Source: an uncultured Solobacterium sp. (GTDB lineage Bacteria > Bacillota_I > Bacilli_A > Erysipelotrichales > Erysipelotrichaceae). From it: DNA of 6,239 nt. Positions 1-6,222 of this stretch are shown in pieces. The notes under the pieces were generated by a model. The model saw only the letters and a list, made by a program, of their open reading frames with translations. It did not search any database and was not told the DNA's origin. A program made the translations under genes and the position numbers. The DNA lies in assembly GCA_937910655.1 (NCBI GenBank), contig CALEMV010000054.1, positions 1 to 6,239 on the forward strand. Reading direction: 5' to 3'. Every line of letters begins with the position of its first letter. The first letter of the stretch is position 1.

Positions 1-8
1 CTAAACTC

Positions 9-401
9 TTATTTAATACTATTCTGTATACTGCTTTGGGTGTTATCTTGAATAACACTTTCTGTCAGTACTGTTGTTTCACTTCCAATATCATCTAGGG
101 AACTTGTCTTCCCGCTCTCTCTACTAGAAGAAGTTTCTGTTAAGACCGTCGTTTCTTCTGCATCAAGAGTTGGTATCATTTGAGTAACAATCTTTGCAGT
201 CATATGCATACCAGAAGTATGCCTTCCCTCTTCACTATCACGTTGAATACGTGCAATCTCTTTTCGAGAGTTAGCACCCGAAAACTCCGCAATTAAGAAC
301 GGAACTTTCCAGCGGATAAAGAGCAAGACAGCAATGAGTAGTAGAACGATACCAATAATGAACAAACTGACTGATATTGTACGTAAGAAATCAATATTCA
401 T
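9..401 (-). CDS. Small single-pass membrane protein with two ETTVLTE motifs in its cytosolic tail
   Basis: I do not recognise a named family. The 130-residue product has one hydrophobic helix (about 9-29) followed by R30-W-K and a basic stretch (RKEIARIQR, 46-54). By the positive-inside rule the C-terminal tail should be cytosolic. The tail is Ser/Thr/Glu-rich and looks disordered. It carries two copies of E-T-T-V-L-T-E at residues 83-89 and 108-114. The same E-T-T-V-L core lies just before the FHA domain of the neighbouring reader protein. This makes it a candidate substrate of the kinase and a membrane docking site for the FHA protein (inference). The gene starts in a 4-bp ATGA overlap with the kinase stop and has a very strong GGAGGTGA Shine-Dalgarno, so it is translationally coupled to the kinase. 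It ends in TAA, 8 bases from the window edge. Confidence 0.85.
   Translation of the reverse strand: MNIDFLRTISVSLFIIGIVLLLIAVLLFIRWKVPFLIAEFSGANSRKEIARIQRDSEEGRHTSGMHMTAKIVTQMIPTLDAEETTVLTETSSSRESGKTSSLDDIGSETTVLTESVIQDNTQSSIQNSIK
60..80 (-). repeat. ETTVLTE motif, copy 2, in the membrane protein tail
   Basis: Encodes E-T-T-V-L-T-E (residues 108-114) with codons GAA ACA ACA GTA CTG ACA GAA. The E-T-T-V-L part matches the FHA-gene motif base for base (16 identical bases in a row at 65-80 and 3220-3235), while differing at synonymous positions from copy 1 in the same gene. Confidence 0.8.
135..155 (-). repeat. ETTVLTE motif, copy 1, in the membrane protein tail
   Basis: Encodes E-T-T-V-L-T-E (residues 83-89) with codons GAA ACG ACG GTC TTA ACA GAA. 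The peptide is identical to copy 2, but four of the seven codons differ. The peptide, not the DNA, therefore appears to be what is conserved, pointing to a functional short linear motif. Confidence 0.8.
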
Positions 402-2098
402 CGTTCACCTCCACCGCTCTCATATACTACTTTTACTGTTTGTCGAGTATCTTCAATCGACTGCATCGTTTGAATACGCATGTTCTCTGTTAATTCTGTA
501 GTTGTTTTGATACTTGATACAAATTTCTGAATCAAATCTAAATCAGAATTTAGTTCTTTCTGTTCAATACCATCAACTTTTAGTTTTGTTGCATACTGTT
601 GAATTGTATTACGAACCATTTCAGCTAGTTCTAATCGAACAATTTCTGCTTCTGATTCATTTGGTACAACCTCTGTTAGAAGTGTATGCAAGCTTTCATA
701 GAATGGCTTATATTTGCCAGTATCATTTGCTTCAGTAATCTGTGTAGCAATATCTCTATAGAACTCACCTATCTCGGCATATGTTTTCGCCATACCGATA
801 TTTTCATAATCCTCAGAAGCATGTTGAAGTACTTCTTTAAACCAAACAACCGCACTCTTTGCGCGAGTTATCTGGTTATCTGCACCATTTCCGTAATCAA
901 AGTAATACCAATAGAGTTTTCCTGCCTCAAAGCAGATATCTACATAGTTATCTGTCTTTTCAAGTTTTTCTCTATTCAAAGTAATCAACTTCTCAATTTC
1001 TTTTGCTTCTGCAACCGTAAATACTGAATCATTCATCTTATATGCTTGCATGATTTTGATATACGGTTCCTTTTTATCCTCATATCCGCTTACCTGTAAG
1101 GCAGATATGTAATCCTTAATCTTATCCGCATAGTCAGAACTTAAGTCTGCCTGGTTCATATATGATTGATAAACTGCTTCTGACTGTGACATTTCTAAGA
1201 ATTTAGCAGCACCTGCCGCAATAAACATCACAACTGCAAGTACTGCTGTTAGGATAAATACTCCTAACTTCTTTTTATATTGTTTATGTAAACCTTCATC
1301 TTGATCCTGATAGTGTTCAAGTGCATATGTCAACTCTGACGTGCTTTGATAGCGTTTCGCAGGATCCTTTTCTGTACATTTGAGAATGATATCTTCCAAT
1401 CCCTTTGATAGTTTTGGATTAATCTGTCTTATTGGAACCATCTCATATGGTGGTTCACTAGGATTTTTTCCAGTTATTACGTGATATAGTGTTGCGCCTA
1501 AGCAGTATATATCTGTTCTTGCATCAGTTTGCCCAATACCACCAAATTGCTCTGGTGCCGCATAGCCAACCGTACCAAGACAGGTTGTATCTGCTAAATT
1601 TTTTTCCTTGAACTCTCTTGCGGTACCAAAGTCAATTAGCGAAATCTTACCGTCTGGTTTTAACATAACGTTAGCCGGCTTCATATCACGGTAGATAATC
1701 GGAGGCTTACGTGTATGCAAATAACCTAATACATCACATAACTGTAGCGCCCAATTCACAACATTCTCTTGTGACTGAGCGCCAAATTCACTCAATATTT
1801 TGTCTAGATTATTGCCTTCAATATAATCCATTACAATAATCAAACTATCATCTGTATCAATTACGTCGATGATGGATGGCAAACTCGGATGTTTTAAAAC
1901 TTTTAAGATATCTGTCTCGCCAACTAATCCCTGTCGTACAGCTTCAAAGTTGATAACACCATCCTTACGAACCTCTTTAATTGCCCATGTTTTATTGGCT
2001 CTTTCATTTAGCGCAAGCCAAACAACACTCATTCCACCTTGCCCGATTTTACGTAGGATACGATATTTCCCTTCGAGCAATTCATTCTCTTTTAACAT
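398..2098 (-). CDS. Transmembrane Hanks-type Ser/Thr protein kinase with non-PASTA extracellular domain
   Basis: Receptor-like Ser/Thr kinase of 566 residues that phosphorylates cytosolic targets. The cytosolic kinase domain (about 12-262) has a Gly-rich loop IGQGGMSVVW (18-27), Lys41 in WAIKEV, likely alpha-C Glu61, a catalytic loop YRDMKPANV (136-144, Tyr in place of His but D138, K140 and N143 intact), DFGTAR (156-161), an activation segment with DTTCLGT (170-176), and APEQF (181-185). It is an RD kinase, so activation by loop phosphorylation is expected. A single helix (278-298) follows a basic stretch, KQYKKK, giving the usual inside-to-outside topology. Residues 300-566 are predicted helical and possibly TPR-like. 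They contain no PASTA repeats, so this is not the housekeeping PrkC/StkP cell-wall kinase. The Shine-Dalgarno is GGGG (2105-2108), six bases before ATG. The last codons encode GGGER and also form the ribosome site of the next gene, which overlaps by 4 bp (ATGA). Confidence 0.95.
   Translation of the reverse strand: MLKENELLEGKYRILRKIGQGGMSVVWLALNERANKTWAIKEVRKDGVINFEAVRQGLVGETDILKVLKHPSLPSIIDVIDTDDSLIIVMDYIEGNNLDKILSEFGAQSQENVVNWALQLCDVLGYLHTRKPPIIYRDMKPANVMLKPDGKISLIDFGTAREFKEKNLADTTCLGTVGYAAPEQFGGIGQTDARTDIYCLGATLYHVITGKNPSEPPYEMVPIRQINPKLSKGLEDIILKCTEKDPAKRYQSTSELTYALEHYQDQDEGLHKQYKKKLGVFILTAVLAVVMFIAAGAAKFLEMSQSEAVYQSYMNQADLSSDYADKIKDYISALQVSGYEDKKEPYIKIMQAYKMNDSVFTVAEAKEIEKLITLNREKLEKTDNYVDICFEAGKLYWYYFDYGNGADNQITRAKSAVVWFKEVLQHASEDYENIGMAKTYAEIGEFYRDIATQITEANDTGKYKPFYESLHTLLTEVVPNESEAEIVRLELAEMVRNTIQQYATKLKVDGIEQKELNSDLDLIQKFVSSIKTTTELTENMRIQTMQSIEDTRQTVKVVYESGGGER
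405..412 (-). promoter_or_regulatory. Strong Shine-Dalgarno for the small membrane protein
   Basis: On the minus strand this reads GGAGGTGA, a near-perfect match to the anti-Shine-Dalgarno, with GGAGG six bases before the ATG at 401. It is formed by the kinase's own final codons (Gly-Gly-Glu). The last gene may therefore be translated at least as well as the kinase, which fits a substrate or adaptor needed in excess of its enzyme. Confidence 0.85.
1577..1591 (-). other. Kinase activation-loop DTTCL, likely autophosphorylation site
   Basis: Encodes D-T-T-C-L (kinase residues 170-174), followed by G-T. Paired threonines here lie where activation-loop threonines are phosphorylated in PknB-type kinases. 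The acidic-T-T-x-L pattern parallels E-T-T-V-L in the two neighbouring proteins, which would fit a shared kinase recognition preference. Confidence 0.5.
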
Positions 2099-2110
2099 AC
2101 TAATCCCCTA

Positions 2111-2881
2111 TCAAAATGTACGAATTGCCGCGCAAGTAATATTGTCCCTTTCCTGACGCTGCTTATTCAAATTGATTAACCCCTTAATATTTGCGGTCAT
2201 ATCTGCTGCATTAACCATCTTTGTTGGATTTAAAGCAGCGAAAATCTCATTTTCTTTTACAACATGACGGAAGCCGTCTGTACATAACATATAAACTGCA
2301 TCTTTCACCACACTACCACTAAAGAACTGTGGATAAAGATGTGGAGTAACACCAATACCTTGCAAGAGCACTGCTCTTCTTGTATCAGCTTCAGCTTCTT
2401 CTTCCGTTATCTTTCCATCTCTAACTTCTTTTGCTACAAGTGTTTGATCATCTGTAAGTCTTACAATTTTATCAGTTAATTGATATGCACGTGTATCACC
2501 CACATTAACAATGTATAAACTATCCTGTGTCAATAACATCGCAGTTAGTGTGGTTCCAATTGCAAACCCTTGTTGCTTACCAAATGCAGAAATCTTTTCA
2601 TTTGAAGCAATAATCAGATTCTCCCAATCCTCTCGAATTGTACGTTCATTGATCTTTTTTTCAGCAGTAATCAGCGGTAATCTGTTGAATACCCATTGAT
2701 TAAAATCATGTACGACGGTGGCACTTGCAAGCTCTCCCATGGAAAGTCCGCCCATACCATCACAAACAATTGCAAAGACCATCTTTCCCATGGGTGTAGA
2801 AATAACTTTAACGTTATAACTATCTTGATTTGTCTTTTTTACGTTACCGATATCCGTCGCTCCAGAAACGATAAAATCCAT
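2111..2881 (-). CDS. PP2C-family Ser/Thr protein phosphatase (PrpC/Stp type)
   Basis: Metal-dependent phosphatase that removes phosphate from Ser/Thr sites, most likely those written by the kinase encoded next to it. At 256 residues it is a complete bacterial single-domain PP2C with no membrane segment. The family motifs appear in order: TDIGNVKKTNQDS (9-21, D20), VCDGMGG (39-45, metal ligands D41 and G42), SMGELAS (47-53), GTTLTAML (109-116), NVGDTRAY (127-133 region, D129), LTDDQTLV (142-149), LCTDGF (199-204, D202) and RDNITC (245-250, D246). The usual L-T-R-A-L-G segment reads LLQGIG here, a modest divergence. The start ATG has an AGGGAAG-type Shine-Dalgarno (2887-2893), partly within the 15-bp gap after the FHA gene. 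The stop codon sits 12 bp before the kinase start. All catalytic residues are present, so it should be active. Confidence 0.95.
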   Translation of the reverse strand: MDFIVSGATDIGNVKKTNQDSYNVKVISTPMGKMVFAIVCDGMGGLSMGELASATVVHDFNQWVFNRLPLITAEKKINERTIREDWENLIIASNEKISAFGKQQGFAIGTTLTAMLLTQDSLYIVNVGDTRAYQLTDKIVRLTDDQTLVAKEVRDGKITEEEAEADTRRAVLLQGIGVTPHLYPQFFSGSVVKDAVYMLCTDGFRHVVKENEIFAALNPTKMVNAADMTANIKGLINLNKQRQERDNITCAAIRTF

Positions 2882-2896
2882 ATTATCTTCCCTGGC

Positions 2897-4291
2897 CTAT
2901 CTTGTCTTGAATGCAAACTTCTCATTCGCTAGACGAATAACATCTCCGTCTTTAATTTCAACTTTAATATTACTTGTAATCATTTCATCATTTACATATG
3001 TATGGTTTGTAGAATTCTTGTCCACAACATAGTAATGACCATTTTCTACGATAAAATCAGCATGACTTCTACTAATTGCAGTATTATCACCGATAAAGTA
3101 ATCCACGTAGCTCTTCTCTTTTCCAAGACGTAAAGACTTCTTATCAAGACGGATAATATCGTTATTCTTGACACGAATCAAGCGAGGATTAATCATCATT
3201 TCTTCCTGCATTGCTTGACTCAGTACTGTTGTTTCTCCGTTTGCAGCACCACCACCGATTGCATGCTGTAAGTCTACTGTTTCACCATGCATGTTTTGGT
3301 TAACAGCAACAGTATTGAAGGAAGGAACACCAGAAGATACTTCAGTTTTTGCTATTGGAGCTGCCGGTGTAGCAACTGGTTCTGCTGGTTTTTCATTTGG
3401 TACCGCAAAACTTGTAGCATGTGAAGTAGCAGGTTTATCGATACCTGGAATATCAAATGCATAATTTTCTTTGGCAACTGGAGCTTCAGCCTTCTTTTCA
3501 GTTGGTGTAAAGATACTGTTCTTTGTTTCTACTTCCTTTTTCTTAGGCTTGAAAATATCGAAGAAAGAACCCTTCTTTGCTGGCTTTTCTTGTTTCACTG
3601 CTTCAACTTCCTTCACTACAGGCTGAGCAACTGTATGTTGTACAGGAGGCTCTGTAATAGATGGTTGTTCATATAGATGATCTGCCTGTCCATTTGTATG
3701 TACATCAGATACCACCTTCTTATTGGAAACTTCTTGCTTACGTAGTGTATCAATTAACTCATCAAATGAACCTAAATTGAAATCAGCCTTTGCAAGATAC
3801 TGCATAATTTCATAATAATATTGCTTATCTTCCTGTTCATCTAATTGTACACGTAACATAATCTTTTGGAAGAAGTCATGTAAATTTGGCTTTTCATCAT
3901 TTACGACTGGAAGATACATGAACTTAGCAGTACCTTCACTTACATCACAGTAGATATATTGTGTATTGAACACAAACTCATTTAATTCAAGCAAATATTC
4001 ATTTGCAGATAATAATGTTTTTACCATGCAAGAAAATATCGTCAATAATTTTTTACGGTAAATTGGACGTTCTAGCATGTCCTCTAAAGTTACTTGTGCT
4101 GAGATATTAAATACTAACTTACGGTCTAGATTAAACTGTGAGAAAGTAATTGGAACGATACCCTCAATATTGTTGTTTTGCAACATACCTAGACCAACAC
4201 GATCCAGTTCCTCCTCCTTGAGCATTTTATAGTTCAAATAGGAAGCTGATGCATCATTTTCATAAGAAATTCTACTATCTAAGTTAAACAT
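2897..4291 (-). CDS. DUF6382-like and FHA domain protein (phosphothreonine reader)
   Basis: Probable cytosolic phosphothreonine-binding protein of 464 residues with no signal peptide or membrane helix. Residues 1 to about 185 form a folded domain that I match from memory to DUF6382, which commonly precedes FHA domains in Firmicutes. Residues 190-368 are a Pro/Ala/Lys/Glu-rich, probably disordered linker with a basic patch (FKPKKKE, 247-253) and a short YAFDIPG island (277-283). Residues 371-464 are an FHA domain with the expected phosphate-binding residues: RLGK (R388), SRSH (S407, R408, H410) and NSTNHTYVN (T428, N429, N434). Just before it lies E-T-T-V-L (353-357), placed like the ETTxVF switch of GarA/OdhI. 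I chose the ATG at 4291 because GAGAGGG lies eight bases upstream. An in-frame ATG at 4312 adds seven residues (MIERVDS) and overlaps the previous gene by 8 bp, but has no visible Shine-Dalgarno. The phosphatase gene starts 15 bp downstream. Confidence 0.88.
   Translation of the reverse strand: MFNLDSRISYENDASASYLNYKMLKEEELDRVGLGMLQNNNIEGIVPITFSQFNLDRKLVFNISAQVTLEDMLERPIYRKKLLTIFSCMVKTLLSANEYLLELNEFVFNTQYIYCDVSEGTAKFMYLPVVNDEKPNLHDFFQKIMLRVQLDEQEDKQYYYEIMQYLAKADFNLGSFDELIDTLRKQEVSNKKVVSDVHTNGQADHLYEQPSITEPPVQHTVAQPVVKEVEAVKQEKPAKKGSFFDIFKPKKKEVETKNSIFTPTEKKAEAPVAKENYAFDIPGIDKPATSHATSFAVPNEKPAEPVATPAAPIAKTEVSSGVPSFNTVAVNQNMHGETVDLQHAIGGGAANGETTVLSQAMQEEMMINPRLIRVKNNDIIRLDKKSLRLGKEKSYVDYFIGDNTAISRSHADFIVENGHYYVVDKNSTNHTYVNDEMITSNIKVEIKDGDVIRLANEKFAFKTR
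3221..3235 (-). other. ETTVL candidate phosphothreonine switch next to the FHA domain
   Basis: Encodes E-T-T-V-L (residues 353-357 of the FHA protein), about 15-20 residues before the FHA domain begins. GarA and OdhI carry a phosphorylated ETTxVF motif N-terminal to their FHA domain that folds back onto it. The position and the acidic-T-T-hydrophobic pattern are alike here. The first threonine has leucine at +3, a residue type that many FHA domains favour. Confidence 0.7.
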
Positions 4292-4299
4292 ACTATCTA

Positions 4300-4306
4300 C
4301 CCTCTC
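4300..4306 (-). promoter_or_regulatory. Shine-Dalgarno that decides the FHA gene start
   Basis: On the minus strand this reads GAGAGGG, eight bases before the ATG at 4291, and it overlaps the TGA stop of the WG-repeat gene. The alternative ATG at 4312 is preceded by an AT-rich stretch ending TAGACTAAATC with no purine-rich ribosome site. This supports the shorter, 464-residue FHA protein and a 13-bp intergenic gap like those elsewhere in the operon. Confidence 0.75.
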
Positions 4307-5645
4307 AATCATGATTTAGTCTAATCAACTGTAATAACTGCCAACGACCATTGTCGTTCTTTACAAAGCCGATTCCACTTTCGGAAATTAACCTTGCATC
4401 CTCAAAGGTACATGGAATGACAATTTTACCTGTCATATCTATATATCCCCATTTTCCATTTTTCTTAACTGCGGCAAGTCCACCGCTAAATGAGCTTACT
4501 TCTTCAAAATCACCAAGATCAACTTCTTTTCCTGTAGGGTCAATAAATATCCACTTCTTGCCCTTCTTAACAGCCGCAAGCGTTGTATCATTGAATCCCT
4601 TAGCATCTTCATAGACTTGATCTGATATTTGTTCGCCCTTCTTATTTACAAGAATGTAACGAAGATCCTTTTGAACAATTAGCGAATCATTTCTGCAAGG
4701 AACACCTCGCTCATCAACAACGATGGAATCAAACTTCTCATCAGTAATTGGATTTGCTTTACTATCTAACAGTGCCCAATAACCACCATTTTTAGTTGCT
4801 CCACCAACACCATTTGTAATGATTGTTGCATCCTTATAGTTCTCACTAATCTTCTTATAAGATGTCGCATCGTAATATGCCCATTTTGATCCATCATATG
4901 CCAATATGACATTGCCAATCTGTTCTTTAAATTGTGTAATTTTCTTTAAATCAGAATTAGCATCATATAAATATTCAGGAGTAAGAATTACATCACCCTT
5001 TGCATTGATGTACATTGGTTTATCATTCTTTACAACTGCTGCCGTATCACTAAAGAACTCCTCAGCTTCTGTATACATGTTTGATATACCACTTGCATAT
5101 CCGCTTTGATCAACATATGACCATGTTTCACCTTGCTTAACCGGTGCTAATTTCTGTTTATCAGAAAATGCCTTCACATCTTCAAAATTACCAATTAGTT
5201 TATACACATACTTAATCTCAGCCATGATTTTATCCACTGCTTCAGACTTTAAGTTTCTCTTTTGGAAAGACTCATACAAACTAAACGCATCACCAAACTT
5301 CTTTTTCTCAATATATAGTTGTAAACCATATTCATACGCTTTTGGTTCTAATGGATATGCAGAGATTACTTCTCTTTCATACCATCTTTCGGCAGCACGC
5401 AAGTCATCATTTGCTTTATATGCATCGCAAATTTCCAACTGAATATCTAATGAAGGTTTGATATCCATGGCTTCTTTATATTCTTTTACAGCCTTCTTAA
5501 TCGTACCGTTTTTACTAGCTTGTCTAGCAAGTGTTATATGTTGCTCATATTCTTGCTTAGTAGTTAAATTTGTATTCACTAACGAGTAAATACTTGCAAT
5601 AGAAATAAGTACGATTCCCAAAGGTATCAATATTTCTTTCTTCAT
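4305..5645 (-). CDS. Membrane-anchored TPR-like / WG-repeat protein
   Basis: Protein of 446 residues, probably an extracytoplasmic binding or scaffold module; its exact function is unknown. Residues 5-23 form one hydrophobic helix after MKKE, which fits a signal anchor with the bulk outside the membrane. Residues 30-165 are helical and TPR-like (for example AVKEYKEAMDIKPSLDIQLE near 52-71). From about residue 172 there are recurring WG (KWG) beta repeats: W175-SYVDQSG, a tryptophan-less MYINAKG (211), W255-AYYDATS, W290-ALLDSKA, a degenerate RYILVNKKG (329), W365-IFIDPTG and the canonical KWGYIDMTGKIVIPCTFEDA (398-417). A possible last half-repeat starts at W435. The start ATG has a GGGGG Shine-Dalgarno (5652-5656) six bases upstream, inside the end of the prepilin peptidase gene, so translation is likely coupled. 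WG repeats are recognisable but do not predict a ligand. Its place beside a kinase system suggests sensing or assembly at the cell surface, which is inference. Confidence 0.87.
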   Translation of the reverse strand: MKKEILIPLGIVLISIASIYSLVNTNLTTKQEYEQHITLARQASKNGTIKKAVKEYKEAMDIKPSLDIQLEICDAYKANDDLRAAERWYEREVISAYPLEPKAYEYGLQLYIEKKKFGDAFSLYESFQKRNLKSEAVDKIMAEIKYVYKLIGNFEDVKAFSDKQKLAPVKQGETWSYVDQSGYASGISNMYTEAEEFFSDTAAVVKNDKPMYINAKGDVILTPEYLYDANSDLKKITQFKEQIGNVILAYDGSKWAYYDATSYKKISENYKDATIITNGVGGATKNGGYWALLDSKANPITDEKFDSIVVDERGVPCRNDSLIVQKDLRYILVNKKGEQISDQVYEDAKGFNDTTLAAVKKGKKWIFIDPTGKEVDLGDFEEVSSFSGGLAAVKKNGKWGYIDMTGKIVIPCTFEDARLISESGIGFVKNDNGRWQLLQLIRLNHD

Positions 5646-5646
5646 T

Positions 5647-6222
5647 CTATACCCCCATTGAAATAGCGGAAATAATTAAACCAACGAAAATAAACGGTGC
5701 TAAAGGTAACTCACTATCACGAGTTAACTTCTTTAAAAATAGTCCAATAACAGATACAAAGAAGATACATACCATACCTGTTATAACCATATGGAAACTA
5801 TCATTTACACCTAAAACAATACCAATCACACTGAGTAACTTAACGTCACCCATTCCGATTGCATTCTTATTCATAAACCGACAAACTACGCCTATGAGCA
5901 AGAATGCCAATCCAGCAATTAACATATCTATAAGGATAAACAGAGCAGATATCTCTTTTGCTGTAAAAATAGTCAAGAGTACAATTACTACTTTAATACC
6001 AAGTAAAGTAATTAATGCTCGATTTGGAATAATGTGATACTTTAAATCGTAAAGAGTAATAACAAACAAAGCATTTACTAATACCATCGTATTTAAACTA
6101 TCTAAAAATGTATTCTGGTAAAACAGTAATAACATGCATGCAATTACAATATCCAAGCAGAACTTTACAGATAATAATTTAATATCAAATGAATCAGTGA
6201 TTTTTGTAATAATCCGATTCAT
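5647..6222 (-). CDS. A24 family prepilin peptidase (short, TadV/CpaA-like form)
   Basis: Membrane aspartyl protease that cleaves the leader peptide of type IV or Tad/Flp prepilins at the cytoplasmic membrane. The 191-residue product is almost entirely hydrophobic helices. Both catalytic aspartates of the A24 family are visible: D59 in LYDLKYHIIPN (the D-x5-I-P-N pattern) and D126 in the GMGDVK motif (residues 123-128). A C-terminal LPLAPFIFVG segment (172-181) matches the family's conserved P-x-x-P-F region. The N-terminal cysteine-rich methyltransferase domain of long PilD/GspO enzymes is absent, as is usual for the short Tad/Flp enzymes. The chosen ATG has a modest GAAG Shine-Dalgarno five bases upstream. 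The frame stays open to the window edge, so a start farther upstream cannot be excluded. It is followed after one base by the WG-repeat gene. No pilin or pilus motor gene lies in this window, so the substrate is unknown. Confidence 0.9.
   Translation of the reverse strand: MNRIITKITDSFDIKLLSVKFCLDIVIACMLLLFYQNTFLDSLNTMVLVNALFVITLYDLKYHIIPNRALITLLGIKVVIVLLTIFTAKEISALFILIDMLIAGLAFLLIGVVCRFMNKNAIGMGDVKLLSVIGIVLGVNDSFHMVITGMVCIFFVSVIGLFLKKLTRDSELPLAPFIFVGLIISAISMGV
5652..5656 (-). promoter_or_regulatory. Shine-Dalgarno for the WG-repeat gene
   Basis: GGGGG on the minus strand, six bases before the ATG at 5645 and inside the last codons of the prepilin peptidase gene. With only one base between the stop and the next start, ribosomes probably pass directly from one gene to the next. 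Confidence 0.75.

Noticed and set aside
1..8. Transcription terminator after the last gene
   Set aside because: Only eight bases remain after the final stop codon, with no room for a hairpin. The operon may end or continue beyond the window.
514..1027. Plus-strand open frames opposite the kinase gene
   Set aside because: They lie wholly antisense to a kinase gene with clear motifs, have low-complexity Leu/Ile/Phe/Cys-rich translations and resemble no family. They are shadows of the real gene.
398..2098. Housekeeping PrkC/StkP cell-wall kinase paired with Stp
   Set aside because: The kinase-phosphatase pair invites this name, but the extracellular part has no PASTA repeats and none of the usual neighbours (rsgA, rpe, rlmN) is present. 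A dedicated system fits better.
1869..2932. Plus-strand open frames opposite the kinase start, the phosphatase and the end of the FHA gene
   Set aside because: All are antisense to well-supported genes, some cross gene boundaries, and none has recognisable domains.
2897..4312. Type VI secretion post-translational regulatory cassette
   Set aside because: FHA, kinase and PP2C genes together recall PpkA-PppA-Fha1, but no Tss component is present and the genome style is Gram-positive. Kept only as an analogy.
4351..5442. Plus-strand open frames opposite the WG-repeat gene
   Set aside because: Repetitive Ser/Pro/Phe-rich translations arise from reading the WG repeats backwards. No independent coding evidence.
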